Source of the DNA: Rathayibacter tritici
GTDB taxonomy: Bacteria; Actinomycetota; Actinomycetes; Actinomycetales; Microbacteriaceae
Direction: 5' to 3'
NCBI RefSeq assembly: GCF_002932875.1
Contig: NZ_PSWS01000007.1
Span: 1-56,826 of the forward strand
Length of the DNA stretch: 56,826 nucleotides
Under the pieces are notes generated by a model. The model worked only from the letters and a program-made list of their open reading frames with translations. It searched no databases and was not told the DNA's origin. Shown here one piece after another: positions 7,436 through 16,142 of this stretch (its first letter is position 1; the number at the start of each line of letters is the position of its first letter). The position numbers and the translations under genes are program-made.

Positions 7436-10297
7436 TCAGTAGCCGGTGGTGAGGGTGCGGTCGAGGGCGTCGACGAAGACGTCGGCCGAGGCGCGCGTGA
7501 TCACGAGAGGCGGCTTGATTTTGAGGACGTTCTGGTAGTCGCCGGTGGGTTGCATGATCACGCCGAGCTCGAGGAGACGGTCGCAGATCGCGGCTGTCTC
7601 CGTGGTCGCGGGCTGGAGTGTCTCGCGGTCGCGAACGAATTCGACGCCGAGGTACAGGCCCGCACCGTGCACGGTGCCGATGATGTCGTGCTTGCCGCGG
7701 AGCTCTTCGAGGCGCCCCTTGAGGTGGCGGCCGACGACGCGCGCGTTCTCCTGCAGCTCGTCCTGCTCGATGACGTCGAGCACGGCCATGCCGATGACGG
7801 CCGAGACCGGGGACCCGCCGGTGGAGGAGAAGAAGTACCCGCCGGTGCGGTAGCGGTCGGCGATCTCGCGGCTCGTGATGACGGCACCGAGTGGGTGCCC
7901 ACCGCCGATGGATTTGGCGACGGCGACGATGTCAGGCACGGCGCTCTGCTGCTGGAAGCCCCAGAACCACTCGCCGAGCCGGCCGTAGCCGACCTGCACC
8001 TCGTCGGCGATCGCGAGTCCGCCGTGGCGGCGGATCGCGGCGTACACCTCGGTGAGATACCCGTCGGGCAGGGCTACCCCGCCGGCGTTGCCGAAGAAGG
8101 TCTCCGCGATCATCCCCGCAAGAGGTCGACCGGCCGCCGCGAGTCCGTCGATGACCGCGACGGCTTCGGGCGCGTACTTCACGGCATCCGCCCCACGGTG
8201 CACCCCGCGGTAGGAGTTCGCAGCGTCGACGGTGTGCACCCAGTCGGGACGCGACGCAAGCGCGTTCGGGTTGTCGGCGATGGAGGTGGACACCGCGTCG
8301 CTGGCGTAGGTCCACCCGTGGTAGGCCTCGCGCATCGCGACGATGTCGGAGCGTCCGGTTGCCGCCAGGGCCAGGCGGATCGCGAGGTCGGTGGCCTCCG
8401 ACCCGGAGTTCACGAAGAACACGGTGTCGAAGCCGTCGGGCAGAGTCGCCGTGATCCGGTCGGCGTAGTCTGCGATCGCGCGGTAGTGGAAACGCGAGTT
8501 CGTGTTCAGCAGGTGCATCTGCCGCGAGCCGGCTTCGACCACGTGGGGATGAGCGTGACCCACCGAAGCGACGTTGTTGACCATGTCGAGGTAGACACGC
8601 CCGTCGACGTCGATCAGATGCTCGCGCCAGCCGCGCTCCATGCGCGGGGGCGCGGCGTAGTAGTGCTCCTGCACGTCTGCGAGCACGGCGTGCCGCCTCG
8701 CGAGCACGTCATCGGCCACGGGGGCGGCGGCCGGGATGCCGACGGCGGCACCCGGGTCTCCGGCGACCTCTCGCCACGCCGCGGCGAAAGCGGGAGTGAC
8801 GCGCTCCGGCGGGGTCATCCCGTCGACGCCGCGACGCAGAACCAGGCGCGTGCGAGCGGGCAGGACGACGGAGGCCGGGTCGATGTCCCCGGTGATCGTC
8901 ACCCTCTCCCCGCCGGAGGACCAGACCACGCTGTCGCCGTCGCGATGTGTGTCAGCGGAGGAGAGGGAGACGCTCTCCGCGAGCCAGACGGTCACACCGG
9001 TCGGCACCGAGTCGGAGGTCGAGGGCAGCGGGTTGGTCGTTCCGGTGAGCTGGGCTCGCCACGCGGGAACCGTCACCGTGGCCGCTCCCCGGTCGAGTGC
9101 GGCGAGGGCCGCCCCGTCGAGCGTCGAGGCGTCGAGCCACGCGCCCGCGTCGTTCAGCGGTGACTCGGTGGTCGCATCGAGCTCGACGTGCGGGGAGGCT
9201 CCTGCCAGGACACCCGCACCCGCCCACGTCGGCTCGTCTGCGGGCGGGCGGCCCAGAGCGGCTCGGGTGGCGGCGGTGATGACGGCGATCGGGACGGAGA
9301 CCGCTTGCACCAGGATGCGGAACTCGCGATCGAGTGCGACGGCGGCGTAGTCGTTCTCGTCGTCGAGGCGTACCTGGGCGCGACCGCTGAGGACAAGCAC
9401 AGCGCCCCGAAGGATGACGAGGGGCCAGAGCGCTGTGATCTCGTCATCGCCGAGCTCGCGCAGACGATCGAAGGCTCGGATGGCGGGCAGAGCGGTCTCG
9501 GGTGACGCACCGTCGTGGTGGAGCACGGAGGAGACGGTTGTCGCGATCTCGGCGACGCGCCACGAGGAGCACACATCGCCGAAGTCGATGACGGCGTCGG
9601 GCACGCGCGACCCGTCGGCACAGAGGACGTTGTCGTCGGTGACGTCGAAGTGCCCGGCCTGGAGGGGAAGCGCGTCCTGCACCGGCGCGAGGGCCGCGCG
9701 GGCAGCGTCGGCCGCACGCTGCACGATCGCGCGCACGTCGGTGTCGGGCTCGGCCGGGAGGAGGGTATCGATGACCCGACCTGAGTGTCGGAGGTCCCAC
9801 TGCAGCACCCGACCGCTCGCCGGGTGAGTGAAGTCGGCCAGTGACATGCTCACCGCGCCGGAGAGCGCACCCATCCCCTCGACCGCGGCCGGCGAGAGGT
9901 AGCCGGACCCCATGAGGGTCCGACCTGCGATGTTCTCGATCACGCGGGCGTGGATGCGCCCCTGCGTCGAGTCCCACCACGTCGACATCGCTCCGCGCGG
10001 CCCCTCGACCAGCTTCGGGATGCGAAGACCGGCGCTGTGCGCGGCCACGGTGGCGGCCGCGGCATCCTGCAGGTCGATCTCTGCCTCGCTGAACACCGGG
10101 TTGCTGAGCTTCAGGACGCCCAGGGGCTCCGTCGAGCCGCGGGGGAAGACGCGGAAGTTCTGATCCTGCTGGCTGCCGAGCGAGCGCAGGTCGACCGCGA
10201 CGCCGAACGTCTCGGCGAAGAGTCGCTGTACCTCGTCGTCACCGAGGGTAGGAGTGGGCAGGTCGACCTGCGTGAAGTAGTCGAAGACCTCGGTCAT
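7436..10297 (-). CDS. Fusion: aminoglycoside-phosphotransferase-fold kinase + class III aminotransferase
   Basis: A 953-residue protein starting at ATG 10297 (MTEVFDYFTQ) with GAGGAA 7 bases upstream. Residues about 1-330 are an APH/homoserine-kinase-like domain, with HFDVTDDN (about residue 216) and the metal site IDFGD (about 238). Residues about 330-500 form a linker with beta-rich character. From about 510 to the end is a PLP-dependent class III aminotransferase (GHAHPHVV, NSGSEATDLA, ADEVQVGYGR, PLP lysine near 795 in AKSIGGGHP). Similar kinase-aminotransferase fusions occur in actinobacteria and proteobacteria; a product phosphorylated and then transaminated or eliminated, as for phosphoethanolamine or phosphohydroxylysine lyases, is a plausible model. 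The substrate here is unknown. Confidence 0.85.
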   Translation of the reverse strand: MTEVFDYFTQVDLPTPTLGDDEVQRLFAETFGVAVDLRSLGSQQDQNFRVFPRGSTEPLGVLKLSNPVFSEAEIDLQDAAAATVAAHSAGLRIPKLVEGPRGAMSTWWDSTQGRIHARVIENIAGRTLMGSGYLSPAAVEGMGALSGAVSMSLADFTHPASGRVLQWDLRHSGRVIDTLLPAEPDTDVRAIVQRAADAARAALAPVQDALPLQAGHFDVTDDNVLCADGSRVPDAVIDFGDVCSSWRVAEIATTVSSVLHHDGASPETALPAIRAFDRLRELGDDEITALWPLVILRGAVLVLSGRAQVRLDDENDYAAVALDREFRILVQAVSVPIAVITAATRAALGRPPADEPTWAGAGVLAGASPHVELDATTESPLNDAGAWLDASTLDGAALAALDRGAATVTVPAWRAQLTGTTNPLPSTSDSVPTGVTVWLAESVSLSSADTHRDGDSVVWSSGGERVTITGDIDPASVVLPARTRLVLRRGVDGMTPPERVTPAFAAAWREVAGDPGAAVGIPAAAPVADDVLARRHAVLADVQEHYYAAPPRMERGWREHLIDVDGRVYLDMVNNVASVGHAHPHVVEAGSRQMHLLNTNSRFHYRAIADYADRITATLPDGFDTVFFVNSGSEATDLAIRLALAATGRSDIVAMREAYHGWTYASDAVSTSIADNPNALASRPDWVHTVDAANSYRGVHRGADAVKYAPEAVAVIDGLAAAGRPLAGMIAETFFGNAGGVALPDGYLTEVYAAIRRHGGLAIADEVQVGYGRLGEWFWGFQQQSAVPDIVAVAKSIGGGHPLGAVITSREIADRYRTGGYFFSSTGGSPVSAVIGMAVLDVIEQDELQENARVVGRHLKGRLEELRGKHDIIGTVHGAGLYLGVEFVRDRETLQPATTETAAICDRLLELGVIMQPTGDYQNVLKIKPPLVITRASADVFVDALDRTLTTGY

Positions 10298-10313
10298 GGC
10301 GGTTCCTCGGGTG

Positions 10314-12338
10314 TCAGAGGGGTGAAGCGGAGGGGGTGGCGAGGGTACCGGCGACAGCGCCGGCATCGTCCCGGACGACCACAACGACGAGCGGGCCGTA
10401 GGGGGCGACCCATGCGCTTGCCGCGGTCGAGTGGTCCGCGGTCGCGGTGTGGGCAGTGCCCCGCACGCGGTCGCCGTCGAGGTGCGTCTCCACACGCACG
10501 CCGTCGACGTACGCGGCATGATCCAGCGCCGACCCGCCGCTGACGCTCGCAGCGAAGCGCACGACGGTCTCGTCCTCGCCGACCTCGACGTCCAGGTCGG
10601 TGACGGCCACGCGGAGCTCGCCGTCACCGACCACCCGCGCAGACGCGAAGACGGTCTCATCGGGTAGTGCCGGGGTGCGCGGGGGCGTCGTGCGGCGGTC
10701 GCCGAGAGCGGCCACGGCTGAACCCAGCTGCACGAGCCGGGCGTCGCTGTACGCGGGGCCGGCGATGGTCAGACCCACCGGGATCCCGGTGTCGTCCATC
10801 GTGCCCATCGGGACGGTGACCGTCGGAATGCCGAGGTGGCGGGGCACGAGGTTGCCGTTAGACACCCAGACGCCGTTTCGCCAGGCGATGGCGGCCGAGT
10901 CGGGATTCACATCCGCATCGGCGGGGCCCACATCGGAGTGGGCGGGGAAGATCACCGCGTCGAAGCCCTGGGCCGTCAGCCACTCCTCGAAGTCGACGCG
11001 GCGCGTGTGCTCGAGACCGCGCAGACCTGCTTCCAGGCTCGGCACCTCGCGCCAGTCGGGTTCCCAGTCCTGCGCCCGGGCCACATAGTCGCCGATGTCG
11101 TAGGCGATGTCGTAGTGCCAGATGCCGTAGCGATCCGGGAGGGCGCCAGGAGGGTAGGGGAAGATGCGCGCGGCATCGGCGTCGGCGAGGCGGTTGAGCG
11201 CCGGGTCGCCGTTCTGGCGAAGGAAGGTGTCCATCGCCCACACCGCCAGGTCGCCCACCTCGTCATCGAGGAAGTCGCGGGTGACGAAGCCGCGGTCGAG
11301 GAAGTCCTCGTCCCCGGGATGCAGCTTCTCGTAGCGGTCGACGACAGGGAAGTCGGTCTCGATGACGTCGGCTCCCGCGGCCTCGAGGTCGGCGCGCAGG
11401 TCCGCCCACAAGCGCATGACGCTGTCGCGCGTGAGGATGGGCGAGGCATTGTCGGGGTCTGCGTTGATGTAGATGCGCGGGATCGCCATCCGAAGACCCG
11501 CGAGCGGGAGCGGCTCGAGCGCGGCGAAGGAGTCGGGGCGCACCGTCGACGGGCGCGGAAGGTCGATCCACGGCTGCGTGCGCCACAGGTCGCCTTCGGT
11601 CACCGGGTCGTCGACCACGACGGCGTCCAGCACGAAGCAGAGGTCAGCTACCGACCGGGTGTGCGGCACGACGACATCCATCGTCGGGACAAGCGGCCAG
11701 TTGCCTCGGACCGAGATGATCCCGCGCGAGGGGGTGTAGGCCACGAGGGCGTTGTGCGAGGCGGGAGCGCGACCGGATGACCACGTCTCCTCACCGAGCC
11801 CGAACGCTGCGAAGCTGGCGGCCGTGGCAGTGCCCGAGCCGTTCGACGAGCCCGAGCCGAACGCCGAGGTGAGGTAGTCACCGTTGTAGGGCGACTCTGC
11901 GCGTCCGTAGACGCCCCGTTGCATGCCGCCCGCGGCCATCGGGGGCATGTTCGTCAGACCCAGGAGCACCGCGCCGGCCGCGCGCAGCCGCTCGATTGCG
12001 AAGGCGTCGTCACCGGCCACCAGCTCGGCGAACGCGGGAGAGCCCGAGGCGACCGTCAACCCGGTGACGCGGTAGCTGTCCTTCGCGGTGAAGGGGATGC
12101 CGTCGAGCGGGCCGAGCACCTCGCCGCGGGCGCGGCGCTGATCTGCGGCGCGCGCCTCTGAGAAAGCCCGAGGGTTCAGGACCGATACGGCAGCCAGGCG
12201 GATGCCCGCCCGGTCATAGGCCGCGATGCGGTTGAGGTATCGCGCCACGAGCTCGACGCTGGTCGCTGTGCCGGAGTCGAGCGCGGCGCCCAGGCTGGAG
12301 ATGTCGGCATCGACAACGGTGAAGGCCCTAGAGGTCAT
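10314..12338 (-). CDS. Amidase (amidase signature family) with C-terminal beta domain
   Basis: A 674-residue protein if started at ATG 12338. The amidase-signature triad is visible: Lys86 in FTAKDSYRV, the cis Ser in GSGSSNGSG (about 164-165) and the nucleophile region ETWSSGRAP (about 187-188). A C-terminal extension of about 100 residues looks like a beta-sandwich, unusual for the family. No ribosome binding site precedes the ATG, but TATGTT ends 8 bases upstream, so the mRNA may be leaderless. It is the first gene of the operon with the kinase/aminotransferase (16 bp gap) and agmatine deiminase. Its promoter overlaps a TetR operator candidate. It may hydrolyse an amide entering this pathway. 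Alternative in-frame starts are at 12350 and 12368. Confidence 0.85.
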   Translation of the reverse strand: MTSRAFTVVDADISSLGAALDSGTATSVELVARYLNRIAAYDRAGIRLAAVSVLNPRAFSEARAADQRRARGEVLGPLDGIPFTAKDSYRVTGLTVASGSPAFAELVAGDDAFAIERLRAAGAVLLGLTNMPPMAAGGMQRGVYGRAESPYNGDYLTSAFGSGSSNGSGTATAASFAAFGLGEETWSSGRAPASHNALVAYTPSRGIISVRGNWPLVPTMDVVVPHTRSVADLCFVLDAVVVDDPVTEGDLWRTQPWIDLPRPSTVRPDSFAALEPLPLAGLRMAIPRIYINADPDNASPILTRDSVMRLWADLRADLEAAGADVIETDFPVVDRYEKLHPGDEDFLDRGFVTRDFLDDEVGDLAVWAMDTFLRQNGDPALNRLADADAARIFPYPPGALPDRYGIWHYDIAYDIGDYVARAQDWEPDWREVPSLEAGLRGLEHTRRVDFEEWLTAQGFDAVIFPAHSDVGPADADVNPDSAAIAWRNGVWVSNGNLVPRHLGIPTVTVPMGTMDDTGIPVGLTIAGPAYSDARLVQLGSAVAALGDRRTTPPRTPALPDETVFASARVVGDGELRVAVTDLDVEVGEDETVVRFAASVSGGSALDHAAYVDGVRVETHLDGDRVRGTAHTATADHSTAASAWVAPYGPLVVVVVRDDAGAVAGTLATPSASPL

Positions 12339-12343
12339 GGCCG

Positions 12344-12364
12344 TAAACATACACCGTTTGTTTA
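12344..12364. promoter_or_regulatory. TetR operator candidate over the amidase -10 region
   Basis: On the minus strand TAAACA, nine bases AACGGTGTA, then TGTTTA form a perfect inverted repeat. It overlaps the -10-like TATGTT of the amidase and lies 50 bp upstream of the TetR gene. A near copy precedes the MFS transporter at 13099. Confidence 0.75.
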
Positions 12365-12413
12365 GCATCGTGGCACGGGATCCCGGGGCTCCCGTCTAGG
12401 CTCGTACCGACCC

Positions 12414-13046
12414 TTGGAGGCTCCCATCGCTCGACCGCGCACACCGCTGCTCAGCCGCGATCTCATCGCGCGGACGGCTCTCGCGCTGGTCGACCGACAG
12501 GGCCCGGATGGAGCCAGCATCCGCCGCGTCGCCGCACGCCTTGGCGTCACTCCCGCATCCCTCTACAACCACGTCCCCAACCGGGCAGCGATGGTCGAGG
12601 ATGTCCGCGCGCTCGTCTCCGAACACATCGACTCGAAACCGCTGCGAGAGTTGCCGTGGGAAGAGGCGCTCCGCGCGTGGGCGCGCTCGTACCGGCGCGC
12701 CTTCGCCCGGCACGCACGGGCCGTACCGCTGTTGATGACCGAGCGGGTCTCAGCCCCCGTCCTCCTCGCGCAGTACGAGGACTTCGCGGCCGCCGCGGAC
12801 GTGGCCGGATGGGCGCCGCGCGATGTGATCCCGCTCTTGACGGCCTTCGAGTCGTTCATTCTGGGCAGTGTCCTTGACATGTCGGGGCCCGCAGTCGTGT
12901 TCGATCCCACCGGCCAGGAGGGCGAATTCCCTCGCTTTTCCGCGGCGTTCGAGACGCTCGCCGGCGAAGATCCCGCCGACCCGGTGGCCACACGCTCCTT
13001 CGAGCTGGGGCTCGACCTGCTCATCGCCTCGGCGCGGCCTCGCTGA
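12414..13046 (+). CDS. TetR family transcriptional regulator
   Basis: About 206-210 residues. The N-terminal HTH is clear (GASIRRVAARLGVTPASLYNHVPNRAAMVEDV), with a helical C-terminal domain (TetR_C type). The start is unusual: the reading frame opens at TTG 12414, but that TTG is itself next to the best Shine-Dalgarno (GGAGG, 12416-12420). The codon at the right distance downstream is ATC 12426, so an ATC start is possible. It lies between its two candidate operators (12344 and 13099) and probably controls the divergent amidase operon and the co-directional MFS/amidohydrolase pair. Confidence 0.85.
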   Translation: MEAPIARPRTPLLSRDLIARTALALVDRQGPDGASIRRVAARLGVTPASLYNHVPNRAAMVEDVRALVSEHIDSKPLRELPWEEALRAWARSYRRAFARHARAVPLLMTERVSAPVLLAQYEDFAAAADVAGWAPRDVIPLLTAFESFILGSVLDMSGPAVVFDPTGQEGEFPRFSAAFETLAGEDPADPVATRSFELGLDLLIASARPR

Positions 13047-13098
13047 TTCGACGTTTCTCGTCGTCGAGCACGTCGGCGCGGATATCTGTAGCCGCCGG

Positions 13099-13120
13099 TA
13101 AACAAACGCTGTATGGTTTG
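13099..13120. promoter_or_regulatory. Second TetR operator candidate, before the MFS gene
   Basis: TAAACAAACGCTGTATGG shares 16 of 17 leading bases with the minus-strand site at 12344-12364 (TAAACAAACGGTGTATG). It includes a -10-like TATGGT and lies about 150 bp upstream of the transporter start, leaving a long leader in which I see no other feature. Confidence 0.7.
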
Positions 13121-13266
13121 CCCACCCAGTGATCTTCTCGGGCAGACATGGACGACCGATCCGTGGTGCTGATCCGATTGTCGAGACCGGGCTTCTGAAC
13201 GGCCCATCCTCCACCCCCGTCAGGGCTTGGACCTGCGCGCCGGCGCTGATGCCGGAGAAACGAACG

Positions 13267-14493
13267 ATGATGACCGTCACTGACTCCATCCGTTTACCCC
13301 TGACACCGAGACGAGCGGTCTCCACGTTCGCGATGTCGATGCTGGGGTTACTGACAGCGAACCTGCTGCCGTTGATGTTGATCGCGCTCGAGCAGTCTCT
13401 GGGTATGACCATCACGCAGGCGGGTGGCGTGTTGACCGGCTCGCTGCTGGCCACAGCCATCGCCTGCACGGCAGCTACGCGGTTGGCGGAAGGCGCAGGT
13501 CGCGTCCGTGTCGCTCAGGTCGGTCTCGTCATCTCTGCCGTCGCCTTCAGCATCGCGGCCATCAGCCCCGGCGTCGTTGCCACTGTCACCGCGGTGATCG
13601 TCGGTGGCGCGGGTGTTGGCGGAGCTCTGGCGGCCAGCGGGGCAGCATTGGCGGCACTGAAGAACCCCAACCGCACGTCTGCAGTGAACGGGTTGGTGAA
13701 CCGCGCCGTGGTGACCGCGGTACTGGCGTTGATCCCCCTCATCGGAATTACGACAGGGAGCGCATTCGGGTGCGTCGCGGCCATCTCGGTCATTCTGCTG
13801 TTCACCGCACAGTGGCTTCCCCGCGCACCCCTTGCCACTACCCCTACCCTGGCGAGCGCGACCGTCGCGGAACCACAGAGCCGCGCAGTGACCATCGCCG
13901 GGATCGCGCTGCTGGCCATGTTCGCCCTCTGGGCGATCAGCGAAGACTCCGTCTGGGCGTTGGCGGGCACTATGGGCGCTGACCAGACCGGCCTCACCGA
14001 CGCAGGCCTCGGCGTCGTGCTCAGTATTTCCAGCGCTGGCGGCTTCGTGGCAGCACTGGCCCTGATGGTCGTCGGGGACACGCTCGGCCGTGCGGTCCCC
14101 CTAGCGGTATTGCTCGTCGCGGGCGGAGCATTGAAACTGACCGCCTCGCTCACCAGCGATCCGACGGCGTACACCATTGTTCTCATCGCGTGGAACACCG
14201 TGTACCTCGCTGCTTTCCTGCTCTTCATCGCCACGGCGGCAGCTCTTGACGCGAATGGGCGCTTCTCCGGCCCGTCAATCGGTGTCTACCTCTTCGGGTC
14301 CAGCTTCTCGCCCCTGGTCGGTGCGTGGCTGGCCGAATCGTTCGGGTATTCCGGCTTCGGCTGGGCTATCGCGATCACGAGCTGGGTTCTGATCGTCCCT
14401 GTCGTGATCATCGCCGCACTGTCCACCCGCATCGAGCGTCGCGATCGACAGCGAGAAGCGGCATCCGAGAACGAACGAGAGGTCGTCCGATGA
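13267..14493 (+). CDS. MFS transporter
   Basis: About 408 residues with 12 predicted hydrophobic segments and the short basic loops of the major facilitator superfamily; it begins MMTVTDSIRLPLTPRRAV. GGAGA lies about 9 bases upstream of ATG 13267 (ATG 13270 is also possible); the longer in-frame extension from 13129 is polar and unlikely to be translated. Its stop overlaps the amidohydrolase start (ATGA), so the two are coupled. A TetR operator candidate precedes it. It probably moves the substrate or product of the adjacent amide-hydrolysing enzymes, but no specificity can be read. Confidence 0.85.
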   Translation: MMTVTDSIRLPLTPRRAVSTFAMSMLGLLTANLLPLMLIALEQSLGMTITQAGGVLTGSLLATAIACTAATRLAEGAGRVRVAQVGLVISAVAFSIAAISPGVVATVTAVIVGGAGVGGALAASGAALAALKNPNRTSAVNGLVNRAVVTAVLALIPLIGITTGSAFGCVAAISVILLFTAQWLPRAPLATTPTLASATVAEPQSRAVTIAGIALLAMFALWAISEDSVWALAGTMGADQTGLTDAGLGVVLSISSAGGFVAALALMVVGDTLGRAVPLAVLLVAGGALKLTASLTSDPTAYTIVLIAWNTVYLAAFLLFIATAAALDANGRFSGPSIGVYLFGSSFSPLVGAWLAESFGYSGFGWAIAITSWVLIVPVVIIAALSTRIERRDRQREAASENEREVVR

Positions 14494-16115
14494 CCCGTCT
14501 GGCCCTCACCCGTGCACGCCTTCTCGACCTCGCAGGAGACCGGCCCACGTCATCTGAGGCCACCGTCCTTCTCGACGATGGTCGCATCGTCGAGGGGAAA
14601 GCCGACGCCATCGCTGCCGATACCCCCACGATCGACGTCGGCGGTCGGGTGGTCGTGCCCGGTTTCATCGACTCGCACGTGCACCTGGTCTGGACAGGAG
14701 AGAGCCTCGCGAATGTGCCGCTCACTGATGCAGCCGATCTCGCCGAGATCCAGCGCCGACTCGTCGTCGAGCGTGCCCGTCTCGGCGAGGATGCACGCAT
14801 CCTCCGGGGCAAAGGGTGGCTCTACGACGCACTCGACGGCGAGCCGACCGCAGCGATGATCGACGACGCCGTCTCTGACATCCCCGTGTTCCTCGACTCG
14901 AACGACATGCACTCGGTGTGGGTCAACACCGCCGCGCTGCGAGCGATGGGCGTCACTGCGACGACGCCGGATCCTCCAGCCGGTCGCATCTCGCGTCTGC
15001 CATCGGGGGAACCGGCAGGACTGCTTCTCGAGCGGGCAGCGCACGAGATCGGCTGGGCTCATCTCGCCCGGGCGACAACCGATGCAGACCGTGTCGAGTC
15101 CGCGAGACGGGCAGTGCACGCCTTCGCCGCCGCCGGCGTGACCTCCGTCGTCGACATGGGCATGGATCACGACGGCTGGCGCGCTCTGCAGACGCTCGCC
15201 GCCGAAGACGATGGCCGACTCCCCGTGCGGGTGGCCGCGCACTGGCTCGTCGCCGACGCCGGAAACGAGGACGCCAACCTCGCCCAGATCCACGACGCCG
15301 AACGTGCTCGCGCTGACACCACCGAGTGGCTCAGTGTGATCGGAATCAAGCTCGTCCTCGACGGTGTCATCGACGCGTGTACTGCGGCGATGCGGCACCC
15401 CTACTCATCCGGCTCGAACGCTGACCTCATGTGGGACGTCGACCGCCTGACCGCGGTCGCGGTCACGGCCGACGCGCTTGGATTGCGCCTCGCTCTCCAC
15501 GCCATCGGCGACCAGGCCAGTGATGTGGCGCTCGACATCCTCGAGCACGTCGTCGCAGTCAACGCGGACTGGGATCGGCGGCCCCGCATCGAGCACCTCG
15601 AAGTCGTGTCGGAGGGAACGCCCGCTCGCCTCGCTGCCCTCGGAGTCACTGCCTCGGTCCAGCCCGCGCACGCCGACCCTGCCATTCAATCGAACTGGCG
15701 GGCCCAGCTCGGCGACGAGCGCGTCGACGGCGGATACCCGTGGGCCTCCTTCAGCGATGCGGGCGCCCGGATCGCTTTCGGTACCGACGCCCCCACCGCT
15801 CCCCACGAAACTCTGCTGCATCTCTACGTCGCCACCACACGACGGTCCGTCCTCGAGCCCGACCTCCCCGCGAACACACCGCAGTCGGTCGTGACGCTCG
15901 GTGCAGCTCTTCGACACGCCACCAGCGACGCGGCGGCGTCCTACGGAGTCGATGGAGACGTCGGCCGCATCGTGCCCGGGTACGTCGCCGACCTCGCTGT
16001 CCTCGAGCTCGATCCGGCGCACCCGGACGGCCTGCTCGGCAACACCGTGGTCCTGACCCTCATGGCCGGGCGCGTCACCCACCGGAGCGACAGCTTGCCC
16101 CTCCCGGACCTCTAG
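14490..16115 (+). CDS. Metal-dependent amidohydrolase (YtcJ-like, Amidohydro_3)
   Basis: A 541-residue protein with the amidohydrolase hallmarks: GFIDSHVHLVW (metal-binding HxH), LALHAIGDQA, IEHLEVV and FGTDAPTAP (metal-binding Asp), plus a C-terminal beta segment (GRIVPGYVADLAVLEL). YtcJ-like enzymes hydrolyse N-substituted formamides and related amides or imides in the cytosol. Translation is coupled to the upstream transporter by a 4-bp overlap. With the amidase operon on the other side of the shared TetR gene it forms a two-armed regulon of C-N bond hydrolases. Confidence 0.87.
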   Translation: MTRLALTRARLLDLAGDRPTSSEATVLLDDGRIVEGKADAIAADTPTIDVGGRVVVPGFIDSHVHLVWTGESLANVPLTDAADLAEIQRRLVVERARLGEDARILRGKGWLYDALDGEPTAAMIDDAVSDIPVFLDSNDMHSVWVNTAALRAMGVTATTPDPPAGRISRLPSGEPAGLLLERAAHEIGWAHLARATTDADRVESARRAVHAFAAAGVTSVVDMGMDHDGWRALQTLAAEDDGRLPVRVAAHWLVADAGNEDANLAQIHDAERARADTTEWLSVIGIKLVLDGVIDACTAAMRHPYSSGSNADLMWDVDRLTAVAVTADALGLRLALHAIGDQASDVALDILEHVVAVNADWDRRPRIEHLEVVSEGTPARLAALGVTASVQPAHADPAIQSNWRAQLGDERVDGGYPWASFSDAGARIAFGTDAPTAPHETLLHLYVATTRRSVLEPDLPANTPQSVVTLGAALRHATSDAAASYGVDGDVGRIVPGYVADLAVLELDPAHPDGLLGNTVVLTLMAGRVTHRSDSLPLPDL

Positions 16116-16142
16116 GCCGCGCAGGGCCAGCCCCGTCAGCGC

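Noticed and set aside
13129-13266. 46-residue N-terminal extension of the MFS transporter
   Set aside because: The extension is polar and lacks a ribosome binding site; ATG 13267 gives a normal MFS N-terminus with GGAGA upstream.
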